DNA from: Halichoerus grypus | Lineage: Eukaryota; Chordata; Mammalia; Carnivora; Phocidae | Length of the DNA: 64,000 bases | NCBI RefSeq assembly: GCF_964656455.1 | Contig: NC_135719.1 | Location: forward strand, 10,395,163-10,459,162 | Direction of reading: 5' to 3' | Part shown: one piece after another, positions 31,976 through 43,850 of the stretch | How the letters are laid out: every line of letters starts with the position of its first letter | How positions within the stretch are numbered: position 1 is the first letter of the stretch | Notes under the pieces: model-generated | The model's input: the letters and a program-made list of their open reading frames with translations, nothing else | Databases searched by the model: none | Told to the model about the DNA's origin: nothing | Position numbers and translations under genes: made by a program

Positions 31976-34900
31976 ATAGAAAAATAAAGGTCTATACTTG
32001 CACATCTAACTTTGTTTGTGAATTTCAAACCTGTTACACATTCATTTAGTTTATATGAATTTGGCTGTAGCAGCTCAGCAAGGAAAATAACAAGGATGAA
32101 AACTGTGGCTGATTAATCCTGATATCTCTCAAAGAACACATGTTCCAACATTTGATGTAAACCTGCTGCTCCTTCTGGGGGTCTGGGTCCCCTACTCTGC
32201 ACGTAGTAAAGAATCTTCACACTGAGGGATGCTAGCCTTTAAAGATATATATTTTTTTCATACAAGATAACCCAAACACAAACGAATTACTTCTTCTGGA
32301 GTTTTAGTTAAAAAAAGAAAAAACTCTTCCCACATCGAAGCAAAATACAGGTTGTGCCGCTGGTTCCTCATGTTAGAGCAAGGGAATGCAGTTTGTGAAT
32401 GGGAGAGCAAGTCTTACTATCAGGCAGACTTCTGCTGGTGAAAATTAGGGGCTTCCTGGAACCTACTGTAGATGAATCTGTATGTTCTCAGACCAGTTGT
32501 TCCAATGCAGAGAAAGGGTTGGTGGAATCAGCAAATGGTGCATCAGGCCACTGGGGTACCTGAGCACTTGCCCATGTGTGATGCCTGAAGAGCCCAAAAT
32601 GCTCCAGGTTGGGAGATTGGGCTTTCCTCTGGTCCTGGACCTCCCCCTTTCCTGTTGGTATTCCCAGTAGAAACTGAAGGTTCAAGGTTATGTCAATTAA
32701 AGGGTTTTGGAAAAATGGCATACTTTCCCACAAACCTCCTAAAATACTCACTGAACCTTAGAAGGTCTTTAATTCACTTTAATAGGGCTAACTGATCATT
32801 GTAATGGTTTGGGGCACTGATGCCCATCCATTTTTTTTTTTTTGATACCATGTGCCTTTTGAAGGGTATCCTTTCAAATGGTTAGAACTCTAAATGAAAG
32901 AAAGATACTGTCTTTCTTTGTCCTTTTTCAGAAATAGCCATTTTATAGTATTTACTTCTTAATCCTTTACTGTATAGTTTACTCCCTCGCAGGAAGTCTA
33001 GGACATTTTGCTTTAAAGTGTCTAATAGATTTTAATAATCCAAGCATGTCTGGATTTCACCTGTTTTTGTTTGTTTTGTTTTCTTGCTTGTTTTAACAAG
33101 CATTTGGACCATGGAACACCAACGTGATCTTGTTATTTGGTAGATTCTAAGGAGGTCTCATAAATGATCACTTTCATGCTCCACAATGTACCTAGGTTTT
33201 GTGACCCTATTTGTCGCCATTTGCTCTGAAGGCGCACATTGTTTTCCTCCCATTTTCCTGGTACTAGGAATTCACAAAATAAAAGCTCTCTGGATTAAAT
33301 TTAAGAGCCCAGTTGGGAAAGCTTCAAGTTGTGAAGCTTTGAGAGGCAGCCCTTGGCTCTTCTTACTTCTATTTTCTGTAGTCTCTGAGCACAGGTGGTG
33401 CACGGGAGGATCACCCAGAAAATTTGGCTCTGGGTCAGCATGTTAAAATCCTGGAATGAGTGCCTAGCAATGCAAACATCTTTTGCATATTTTCTGGATC
33501 AAAGCATCTAATTGCTCACCCCACCTCTCTTTAAAGTTTTCCATCTTGGCAATCAGATAATGAAGAGAACCTAACACATCCCAATTTAGTAAATTTTTGT
33601 AATGAGAATGGCTTTAAGTGATTCTACTAAAATGTACCTGGAAACAAGGGATGCATTCAAGAAAGGGTAGAAAAGACCCAATTAACCAAGTGTGTTAACT
33701 GAGTACCTTCTGTGTGCTGAGAATGGGGCTAGATGTTTTACATGCTCCTTCTGGGGTTCTCAGTAAGTACCCCGTTCCTATGTTAGTGTTTGTGATAGAA
33801 CCCTAGATTTTGAAGTCCTAGGAAAGTGTTTGGAGCTGACTTTGAAAACTGGAGCAGTGGTTCCTTTGTGTTCCTAGCTAGGACATTTGGGGTGCTTCTT
33901 CTTAACTCAGATCAGTTCCACTCATATCAACCTAACTCCCCTTCCCCCACCCCAAGTATAGCTGTATTTATTTCATAGGGAGGCTATGAAACCACACTGT
34001 TAACTATTTTTAACAAACAAATCAGAACATATACTCCAAAATGAATGGTGTTGCCTATGACATAGTTCTTATCAGATACTAGATATTTGTGCCAGTGATA
34101 CTTTCAGAGCTCAAGGTGGTACTGGTGCCCTGGATGACCTCTTGGGGATTGTCTCCAGAGTTTTTGTGTCATTTTAGGATATTCTCAGGATCTGCACATT
34201 GTCTGCTATGAAGGAGCCATGAAGCAAGTAGCCAGAAGTCAAGTAAACTCTATTACTGTGAATTGAAGGGATGAAGTGAAACCCTCTCTGAAAGACTGGC
34301 CAGGGCTTGGCCAGGATGGACATTTGCAGTTGGAAGGCATGGTCTCAGGATGCCGAATGTGCCCCTTAGGGAGGGAGGGCTAATGACACTTGAGAGCTGG
34401 GGATCAGAAGAAGGTAAAATTGAAGACATGGCGAAGACTGTGTTAGCCCGAGTCCTCTGAGAAGCAGGTGTTGAGATGAAGTGAGAAGAAATGCCTATGG
34501 GAGAGAAAATGGGAGGTGTGGGGAGGCTGGAAAGGTCATCAGACTGCAATACCAACCTGATCCCCAGTGATGGAGATATGGAGGGAAGGTTGGGGAGAAG
34601 CTTCCTGGATGACCATGTAGTCTAAGGCAGGTTTGAGAGGTTATGGGGAGTCCTCGAGCCAAAGCCCCCCATCACTGGCCATCAGAGGAGTCCCACATCT
34701 CCCTGGTGTCCCTGCCTTGCTCTGTGATTGGCTGGGAGCAGCCGATGGAGGAGGCTTTACCTCCATGCAGAGCACAGCAGCTGGAGCCCTGGGGCAATGA
34801 CCCTGCTGCTTAACTACTGCTGATGGAAGCCTTTGAGGTGCATTTCCATCGTGTCCAAAATAACCAAGAGGAACTCTGAGAAGGAAGAACTACAGCCAAA

Positions 34901-35859
34901 AACTGTGATGCCGGAGGAGCCTACTGAGTCAGAACTGAGTTTGGAAGCTGAAATGATCACTGGTTCACTGATGAGGTGGGAGGTGGGGGATCCCAGGTGT
35001 GGGGGTAGCATGGACACTGGGCAAGTAAAACGGAAGACGCTGTGGGTGACACGCTCCTCTGCAGCTGCCTGCCATCTGAGCCCAAACCCGGCCGGTGCCT
35101 CCCTGCTTCCCCAGGGAGCTCTGGAAGCTTCTGATAGATGCTCAAGCTGTGCAGATTTGGTTCTGATTATGAAAAATGACATAAAATCATCAAATGAGGC
35201 TCTTTTCTGGTGTGACTAGTAAACTGGCTTGAAAGATAATGTTCCAATTCCAGAAATAGTTTGATCAATGGCAGCATTGTTGGAATAACTGTTTATGTTC
35301 CCAAAGGGACTCCTTTGAAGGAAACAGTGCTCATTTGTACACATAGGGTCTAGTGGCTCTGTTCCAAAATGGTACTTATTAATACTTAATTAGCAACTGA
35401 TTACTTTTAAAGGGTGCTTCACAAATGTTTTTATCTGCCTGCCCATTTAACATGTTACCATCAACAACATCTTTTATTACTTCTGATTATTTTGGGGAGG
35501 CAGCTAGGGGAGCAGAAAAAAGCAGCCTCCCCGCCCACCCCCCCCCAACGCCCAATCCAATCACCAGCACTGAGGAGAGACCTGATGTTAACTATTAGGA
35601 GGTCTGGGATGACAAACACACTTCTTTCCTCCTCGGGGCAGGATGATGCTAGAACACAGGAGATTTTTCTCAGCGACTCCTTTGTTCCTTTCATGCTGCT
35701 TAATTGGATAAAAATGCTCCCATTCAGCTCACCCTCCTACAAGTATTGCACTAACTTACAGTGCATCTTCTGTAACATCTCTGTGAGTGTATGGGTCTTG
35801 GGGAAGGATGAAGAATGCATACTTATCTTCTTGGTATATAAAATCTGGAATTTACAATT
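31976..35859. other. Long unique block, no gene seen
   Basis: About 3.9 kb without a gene or well-preserved repeat. A short MIR-like phrase lies near 33690-33760. Around 34440-34790, repeat-like phrases occur but cannot be assigned. A 128-codon open frame on the plus strand (34833-35219) overlaps one of 122 codons on the minus strand (34814-35182); neither has a recognisable domain. In 35480-35830 a CCTTTGTT (SOX-like, 35679-35686) and a TTAATTGG motif lie close together. Confidence 0.35.
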
Positions 35860-35872
35860 TTGAGGTGCTTGA

Positions 35873-36093
35873 GGGCACCTAGGTGGCTCAGTTAGTTAAT
35901 CATCTGACTTTAGATTTTGGCTCAGGTCATGATCTCAGGGTTGCAAGATGGAGCCCCGTGTGAGGCTCCGAGCTCAGCAAAGAGTTTGCTTCCCCTCTCC
36001 CTCTCCCTCTGCCCCTCCCCACCGCGTGCACACTCTGTCTCTCTCTTTCTCTCTCTCTCAAATAAATAAATAAATCTTAAAAGAAATAAAATA
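35873..36093 (+). mobile_element. SINEC, older subfamily
   Basis: A 13-bp duplication with one mismatch: ttgaggtgcttga at 35860-35872 and ttgaggtgtttga at 36094-36106. The head 'gggcacctaggtggctcagt' and the middle differ from the young copies (for example 'ggagccccgtgtgaggctcc'). CT-rich run and AAAT tail follow. Confidence 0.92.
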
Positions 36094-36106
36094 TTGAGGT
36101 GTTTGA

Positions 36107-36372
36107 AGTAAGGCACCATGGAGGCTGGTCTATTAGGAATATCAATGGATGAGGCAGACTCTCTAGAGAAAGCAGAAGTCCCCATCTCTCCAAAACATAC
36201 CCTCCCTTTGTCGTATAGATGGCGTAGGGCTATGCTGGGATGGAGCCAAACAGGGGGGATGGGATTTGGGAATTCTAGTTTATAAAATAATTATGGAAGC
36301 ACCTCTCTGTGTCTGATGTTTGTGCTTGCGCATGATTTGGAGTGAGGGGTTTGGAGTTATTGCACATCCTAA

Positions 36373-36413
<41 letters not shown>

Positions 36414-37454
36414 TGGAGGGGAGATATGCTTTTTCAAAAAGTCCCCTCCCCTTAACTCTATTGCCCCTTCCAACTTTGAGAATAACTACTCAGATATCAG
36501 ATTATAAGTTACTCGAAGTAAGATCTGCGTTACAATTTCTCATTTTGCATATGGTAGAAACTCAATTAATATTGCTTTTAAGTACTTTTCTGGATTGACT
36601 TTGTTACTGACTGATAGGTGATTTCCTATACCCATGAAAGGCAGAATTTAGGATTCTATGTCTGGGAGAGAACAGGATGCTCCATGTAACATTATACAGT
36701 CATTAGCTGTCTTTCCAAAGAAGAAAGTTCTAGGCCAAGAATGCATTTTTCCTTCCCATGGGAGAAAGCTAGTTTAGGTGATGTAAGCTCAGAAAACTTT
36801 TAAGAGATAGGTAAGAGGTGGGCAGTTGGGAGGAGGTAAGAAGCAGAGCCCAGGGACCTCCCTGCCCTCCCTAGAAGCTCATGCTCCCTCGTCACATCAC
36901 AGGCACCTAGACTTTTGGACTGGGCAAGTACACACAACATGACCAGGATTGTATGTCTAGTCCTTTCCAGAGCCAGGACCTTAACCCAGGTCAGGGCTTT
37001 CCCTTCAGAACATCTGGACAGGAGGGAGAAGAAATTTCAATCCCCTAGTAAGGATGAGTATTTGTCAATATTCAACATATTTGGACCTTGGTCCCTTTTC
37101 TGGCCTGCCAGCCCCTGAGCCACCAATGATAATCCACCAAGATTCAAGGAACACACCCATGAAGACCATTGCCCAAAGCTTCCATCGCTAAGACTTTGGC
37201 AGAGACTGGGGCCAAAGCAGGTGCTCAGTTTGGATGGGGGAGGAGTAAGGAAAATGATAAAAACCCTCCAGAGCAAATTCCTCATCCTCTGTCCTTTCGT
37301 CCCCGACAAGGTCTTCTTATTAAACAAGTCCTTGTGCTTGGTTCCCAGAGGTCTTCTTGTCTTCACCATCTGAAGAAGTGCTGGAGTCTCCCTGTCTCTC
37401 ATCCTCTCACGCTGCCTCCGTATTTCTATCACTGTTCTTGTCACTACCAGAAGC
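36107..37454. other. Unique sequence with a GT repeat
   Basis: No gene recognised. Open frames (36915-37118, 37037-37444 minus, 37169-37609 plus) lack domains. Confidence 0.35.
36376..36412. repeat. (GT)n microsatellite
   Basis: A pure GT/TG dinucleotide run of 37 bases. Confidence 0.95.
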
Positions 37455-37650
37455 TATCCTCTTCACTTCTTTGCTTATTTATTGTCTATCTTCATCCTCT
37501 AGAATACATAAACTCGAAGAAAAACAAGGACCAGATCTGTCTTGTTCACTGCTGTGGTTGGCTTCACACATTAGGCAGTAATTATGCGTTCAGTGCTCAT
37601 GGAACTTAAAGCACACAGTATTTATCTTGTTGTTGGATGAACACTTCAGG
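37455..37650 (+). repeat. L2 LINE 3' end
   Basis: Phrases 'attgtctatcttcatcctct', 'agaatacataaactcg', 'tcttgttcactgctgtggtt' match the terminal part of L2 in sense orientation, diverged. Confidence 0.6.
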
Positions 37651-39454
37651 TCCCTCTGAATTCTGAAATCCAATGACCCGTGGCATTAATACATTAGCCA
37701 TCTACATTTTTCTTATAAATCCTCCTTATCTTTCAAAAACAATTCTTTGGAAAAGCCTAGCGGCACACATCCCCCACACCCCCCATCCTTTTAAAGATAA
37801 GAAAATCAAGGACCACAGGGATAAAGCACTGACTATTCATACTACACACTTATTTTGTGGTGTGTTGTTAATGTTTCAAACTTCTGACAACATAATTCCC
37901 ACCACCCCCACCCCTCTCACGCTCCCCACCCCCATCCCCACCCCTACTCTCTCTCACAGGTATGGGGCTTCTGGCTGCAGGTGCCCAGCTCTGAAAGATT
38001 CACTATGCCAATTTCCAGGTGTGTTTCACTTCCCCCATCATGTCAGCGCTAGGGCATCACACCAGGGCACTCGGCTTTGCAATCATCATCCATGATGGCC
38101 TCCCGGCTCAGCCGCTGCCAAGAAGGCTCGTCAAAAAGAAACCACTTCCGGGACTCACATGGTGTCTTGCTGACATCAGTGTTTGTCAAGAGCCAGCCAC
38201 TCCATGTGAGCCTCCCCAACCAAAGATAAAAGCAATTGAAGTAATGAGGATGGTGGCAGTATCAACATCCATCATCTCAGCAAAATTACAAATAGAGTTA
38301 TGCTCAGATTGAGGTGGGGATGCCACACGTGCTCTTTTCATGTGCACTCCCAAACTCAAGGCCTCTGATTTCCTGAAAAGATTCTATTTTATTAGGCTCT
38401 CAGGGTAGGAGACAAGAATCATGTTGTCTTTTGGACCCCCATGGTGGAGACTATGGCTTCAGAATCACTAACAGTGAGTGTGCAAGAAAGTAGCCGATAT
38501 TCTGGCCCAATGTTCCACACACAGAAAACATTCAATGCAAGTTATTGGCAAATGACGTGTGAAGTCTAAAGCTTTTGTGGATATTATTGGAGAGAATGGT
38601 CAACTACTAATACAGGGTCTTGGAAAATACTTTTGTCTTGTTGTAATAGGACTCTCCCTTAAATGTACTACAAGAAGAAAAAAACCAGCATATAAATACG
38701 CCTACTGAAGTCATTGAAGATGTGGTAATAGAAATTGAGTTTTGCTTCCCATCCTGTCCCCTATGAAGATTGCAGTGTCTGATTCTGAAAGCCACCATGG
38801 GCTAACCACAGAAGGTAATCTACATGATTTTCCATGTACATAGGCATCAGTGTGGCATTGACCATGTTAGCAGTGTATTTGGGAAATTCAGTGTGGCCTT
38901 TGGAAACTCAAAACCAATGTGTGTATTTGGAGTCATCAAGCACAGCAGATCTTACATATTAGCTTCTAACTTATATAAATAACATTCATATAAACACCAT
39001 TGAAATGCTCATCTATATGTGACAAGCATTTTTTTTTTCAAAATGAGTTTTCTTGGATATCATTAGGGTGGAGAAACTGATATTCTTTGAGGCAGACGTT
39101 CAGATTTTGGGCAGAAAGTGTTTGCTTCTAGAATCCCTCTCGGCCTTCCAAACAAGTAGCCGTGTTGGTCCGGGTTCTGCAATTGACAAACTAGTGTCCG
39201 TCCTCTTCCAGGATGTGAAGGCACTGTGTGCCTGACCAAATATCTTCTCCAACCTACATGAAGATGGTTTGTTTCACCATCGCCTACATATGGTATGATT
39301 TCAGACCCTCTTACCAAGCTGGTCATATGTTTATGGGTATATTCCAGACTTTTAATGTCCTTCTCCAAACAAATGCCAGAAGCAAACTCAGCTTGAATGC
39401 AGAGCAGAAGGGAAACCCAACTAGTAGCCCTTTTGACAACTAGCTGCATCTCCT
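37651..39454. other. Unique sequence with a C-rich tract
   Basis: No gene recognised. A C-rich tract (about 37898-37950) with runs of four and five C could form a G-quadruplex on the minus strand. Open frames (37673-38095, 38019-38312, 39063-39521 minus) have no domains I know. Confidence 0.35.
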
Positions 39455-40095
39455 TTTTTTTTTTTATTATAGTAAAAACACTTACATGAGATCCACTCAC
39501 TTCACAGGCTTTTAGGTGCACACGACAGTATTATTATGTACAGACACAATAGTGGGTTGATCTCTAGAACTTACTCATCTTGCATAACTGGAATTTTATT
39601 CCTCCCCCGCCCAGCCTCTGGCAACCACCATTCTATTCTTTGTGTCTAGGAGTTTGTTGTATTTTATTCTCTTTTTCTTTTATACAGTCAGTGTTGATTT
39701 GGATTAAATTCCATATATATGTACATTTCTTTGCTCCTTATTTCTTCCTGCAGCTCAAATGTTTATTCTGGGAATTTTTCCTTCCTGAAATATGGGCTTT
39801 AGAAGTTCTCCTAGTGTAAGAGTTGTTGGTAAATCTTGGTTTTTCTTTTGCTGACCATGTCTTTATTTCATCTACATTCTTGTGTAATTACTTTAGTTTA
39901 GTTTTTTCTCTCAGTGCATTGAAGATACTGTCCTACTGAACTGTGGCCTAGAGTTTGACCATTTTAGAAACCTCATGTACATGGAATCATGCCGTATTTG
40001 TCCTTCTGTGACTGGCTTATTTCACTTAGCATAATGATCTCAAGATTCATCCCTGTTGTCACATTTTGCAGGATTTCCTTCTTTTTTTTAAGGCC
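39455..40095 (-). mobile_element. L1M 3' end, internally rearranged
   Basis: On the plus strand the left part (ctctggcaaccaccattcta) and right part (ctgtgactggcttatttcac, ttagcataatgatctcaag) are the usual L1M antisense tail phrases. The middle (about 39671-39959) is not the expected sequence but looks like another L1-type patch, 'tctcagtgcattgaagatac', so either an insertion or a rearranged copy is present. Confidence 0.6.
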
Positions 40096-40106
40096 AGTGG
40101 ATGGCA

Positions 40107-40113
40107 AAAAAAC

Positions 40114-40144
<31 letters not shown>

Positions 40145-40145
40145 A
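40107..40145. repeat. (AAAAC)n simple repeat
   Basis: Tandem AAAAC units bounded by A runs. It may mark a retroposon tail with no recognised body. Confidence 0.9.
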
Positions 40146-40279
40146 CCACCAAAAAAACCTACTTCCAGGTGAAAAGCAGAATAAAGGAACATGCTATGTG
40201 GATCTTTGATGAGAATGTGAGCTAAGAATCTTAGTAAAAGAAAATTTTTTCTCTTTCCAACATACCATCAGCATAATCA

Positions 40280-40510
40280 TTGTGATGATCATTTATTGAG
40301 TTCTCCTTATGAGTTAGGCACTGTAGTAATTGATTTACTTATACGGTCTCATTTTATGTAAAATTCTCTGTGTCTGGTACAGTTATTCCCATTATAAATG
40401 GTAGGAAACTAAGGCTAAGAATAATTAGGTAGTTCCTGCAAAGTCATGCTAGTAGTGAAAGGTAGATTTAGAATTCTCACTTAGTACTGTTTGATTCCAG
40501 AACCTTTGGG
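40280..40510 (+). repeat. MIR SINE
   Basis: 'tgagttaggcactgtagta', 'attataaatggtaggaaact', 'aggtagttcctgcaaagtc' and 'gtactgtttgattccagaac' match MIR in sense orientation, near full length. Confidence 0.72.
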
Positions 40511-40837
40511 ATCTTGAATATTACACTGTACAACCTAGATATGAACTGTAATGAACTAGTTCAAATTCAGTTACTAGTTCAATTTAAGCATAAGATCATG
40601 GCTAGATAGAGAACCTGACATAGTCTTTGTTTATAGGTAGTAACGGGATAGTTTGGTCTCATAGAAAAAAATAGACCCAGAAGTGCCAGATAAAACTGGG
40701 TTCACACTTCCTAGATTCGGAGCCTCAGCCAAGTGATATGCTAGATTATGTGCCCTTACCCCTCTAGATCCACTCTGTGTCCTTCTTACCCTGCTCTGTG
40801 TCCCAGGAGGCTAAGCTGGACTACAGTGTGTCAAAAG
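40511..40837. other. Unique sequence
   Basis: No repeat or gene recognised. Confidence 0.35.
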
Positions 40838-41206
40838 GTTCTGTCTGCTCAGTTCTGGCTGCTGTAATAAATTACCATTCACTGGGTGGCTTACACAGCT
40901 CATGTATTTCTTACAGTTCTGGAAGCTGAAAGCCCAAGATCAAGGTGCCAGCCTGGTCTGGTTCTGGTGAGAACTTTCTTTGGGGTTGTAGATGGCTGAT
41001 TTCTTGTTGGATCCTCACATGGTGGAAAGAGAGAGAAAGTCTCTGGAATCCTATTTATGAAGGGCACCAATCTCATTCAGGAGGGCTCCACCCTCATGAA
41101 CTAATTACCTCCCAAAGGCACCACCTTGTATTATCATCACACTGAGGGTTAGGATTTCAACATATAAACTTTAGGAGGACACAGACATCAGATCATAACA
41201 AAAGTT
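40838..41206 (-). mobile_element. MaLR-type LTR, antisense
   Basis: On the plus strand: 'ctggctgctgtaataaatta', 'actgggtggcttacacagct', 'cagttctggaagctgaaagc', 'gatcaaggtgccagcctgg', 'ctcacatggtggaaagagag', 'gagggctccaccctcatga' and 'ttaggatttcaacatataaa'. This is the complement of a MaLR LTR of the MLT1/MST type. Solo LTR without internal sequence. Confidence 0.78.
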
Positions 41207-43724
41207 TCCTTACCCCTGGGCCTCCAGTTGGTTGGGCCAATGCGTAGATGGGCAGCACATCGGAGGGGCGGAGGAGAGTGAGGCCAGTATACTTCCTCCC
41301 CTGGTCCTCTTCGTGCATGGTCAGTGTGGGTGCCACTGAAGTCCACCACCGTTGACCAACGACCCTCTCAGTATAGCAACTCCCAGGGGAGTGTGAGCAC
41401 TCTCTCCTTGTATCTTCAGATGTAGAGGTAAAAACAGCTCCCCACTGTTGCTTGCCCCAGGGTATGATACCATGTTTTGTTGAGTTCTCCAAATCTTGCT
41501 TCTTGTCACTCTTTGTAGTTAGCCCCTTTATTAAACGTCCTTAAATTTCCAAGTTTGAGTATCTCTTCTGTTTTTTGCCTGGAATCTGATAGAAAGCACC
41601 TTGGCTCAGTCTTCTCATTTATAAAATTGACATAGTGACGCCCTCGCCGTATAGCATGAGGTTGAATGAGATAAGGAAGGGCCTGACACACTGCAAAGCT
41701 TAATAAAGAGTAGATGGAATGATGATCATGATGACCCCCTCCTTTTTTGTTAGCCTCTCCAGGATGAGAAGTCAACCTACTCTGAAACGTGGGTCATAAA
41801 TTGGTGGCCCATAGACTGGAGTCAAAGTGTGCAAATGTTTTATAGGCTAACATATTGCTTAAAAATACCAGAAAGTGTCGCATGCAATCCAGATTCTAAC
41901 TTCTCTCACACGGTCAGAGCTCTGGCGACACTGGACTCCCACAGCCACCTTGACCACTCGGTGGGAGCTGAATGGAGGTGGCCTCCTTTAGACAGGACAA
42001 GGGCTCTCTAGTTTGCCACAGTCTCCACCAGTCCCTATGATACATTGGCTGGCTGTACATATTTATATGACCCGCCCAGTCCTGTAAGTACAGGATTTGG
42101 AGTCCTGATCTAAATTATGAACTCCTAGGGGGCAAGTACCTTAGCTTATTCTTCTCTGTGCATAACCAACTCACTGATATATTTTAGTTGAATAAACAAA
42201 TCTGCTTTCACTCCTTGGTCTCCAGACATTCCCACTGCTGCCACAGCCCACTGATACTCTAGCCATCTGCCGTTCTAACAACCACAGTGTCCATTCACCT
42301 GGGTGAGTCTGGAGAAGGAACACAGTGGGACGACGGGGCAGAGGGAAGGAGACTGGGCTGGGAGGAAGATGGCTGAGGATACAGGCTGCAGGTAATGTCG
42401 GCGGGGGGGAGATATGCGAATGCCCTCCTGGCACGGAGGAAATCATCTTTTCTTCATCTTTATATGATGTCTTCCTAATTGGCTTAATAAGAAATGCCCC
42501 GATTCCCCCTCATTCCTGTAGCTAAATACTCAGATCTGAATGGCTTTCCAGGTTTGAGTGGTTAACTCTCTGAAAGCTGGGAGCACAGTCCCAGTGGTCT
42601 GCTACCCAGAGTTAACTACCCTTTCCACATCCCCAGACAGCACAGATCTGGGTAGAGCCTCTGACAGCTCTAGCAGCATTGGAGGGCCCAGAATGAGCCC
42701 ATTCTGTTAGCTAGTGGGAAGGTAATGACCCAACAACTACAGATCACTCTCACCATTCTGGCCTGCTTTAAAAAAAAAAAAAAAATACAAACAACCAAAA
42801 AAATTCAGGCCTGGCATTCTATTATTCCCTTTTTAATAAGGGCCTGTAAATGTCAGCCTCAGTGATTACGCCAGCAGGTGCCCAGACTTCAAAGTGGGCA
42901 CCTGTCACTGGAAAGATAATTGACTTTATTCAACCAATTGTCTCCCCATTGTAATCAAGCCATTTCATTCAAATGGATCTTTCAAACTGTTCTTTTGAGG
43001 AGGTGGGGGAGGTAGCAGTGTGGGTGGATCACAATGACCACGTAGAGCGAGGGGGAAGCAGAGCAAGCTCAGAAAGCGGCAGCGGCAAAGGGCTGTCAGC
43101 CTTTCTGCAAGCGGTGGCTGGCCTGGAGGACCATTTGTAGGTGGAAAAAACACCAAAGAGCAATTAGGGAGAAGTGGGGGAGCCTCCCACTATTCAGCTA
43201 TTCAAGACAGACACTCCCCGGTAGGCACGTTGTTTTCAGCATCAGGTGCCCTGAGGGGGTCTAAGGGGAGGGTAGACAGACCCCTGTGCCCAAAGCATCC
43301 TTTTCCTCCTCTGGGGATCAAGATTCAATGTAAACTTCAAAGAGGAGAGAAAGGGCCTGTGGACGGAAACAGGGTGAGGGTCTCTGCTCTCCACAAGGAG
43401 CTAAATCCTCCTTAGTCGTAAGGTGTCTCTCTGGATTTGACAGATCTGGTCGTGCATAGAAGGCTAGGATTCGAGCCACAGGGGGCCGTAGGCACCTGTG
43501 GAATTCGATGGCTCTCCATTTCCCCCAAGTGTAGACAAAACAAACGCTGGATTTTGATGGGCCATGGGTGGACGGGACCATTGAGTTCTAGCTGTGCATT
43601 TAGCGGCTGTGCAGTGAGGACTCTGGAAGTGCTACATGGCTGATGGCAAATTTTAGAGTAAACGGCAGTGAGGGGTGTTCAGGCTGTAAGCTCTGTCCAC
43701 GATGAGAAATCTTATGTAGCTGAC
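41207..43724. other. Unique block with an inverted E-box repeat
   Basis: No gene recognised. An A run lies at about 42770-42785. The segment 42800-43000 holds a perfect 10-bp inverted repeat (see the regulatory entry). A weak L2-like end may lie near 42110-42200. Open frames such as 42171-42446 minus and 43318-43581 minus lack domains. Confidence 0.35.
42875..42904. promoter_or_regulatory. Inverted repeat of two E2-boxes
   Basis: CAGGTGCCCA (42875-42884) and TGGGCACCTG (42895-42904) are perfect reverse complements around a 10-base spacer. Each arm contains an E2-box (CAGGTG/CACCTG), the half-site type bound by ZEB and SNAIL proteins. The surrounding block has several ATT-rich homeodomain-like cores. 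The function is inferred from motif spacing and is unproven. A chance palindrome is possible. Confidence 0.35.
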
Positions 43725-43850
43725 CTTGGTTCTTGGCGCAGCCACTCAGCTGCTCTCTGACCTTGACTTAAGTCCCTGAGCCTCAAATTTCCCAAGTATG
43801 AAACTGGGCAATAGCACATAATGAGATAGAATGAGCTGAGCTCCATGATT
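43725..43850 (-). repeat. MIR SINE
   Basis: The plus strand reads 'gcagccactcagctgctctc', 'tgaccttgacttaagtccc', 'tgagcctcaaatttcccaag', 'tatgaaactgggcaatagca', the complement of the MIR head and middle. Confidence 0.7.

Noticed and set aside
34814..35219. Two overlapping open frames of 128 and 122 codons on opposite strands
   Set aside because: No recognisable domain, no splice or start context, and both strands are open over the same interval, which fits chance in GC-moderate sequence.
37898..37950. C-rich tract as a promoter
   Set aside because: Only C runs with no other promoter-like motif nearby; low complexity is the simpler explanation.
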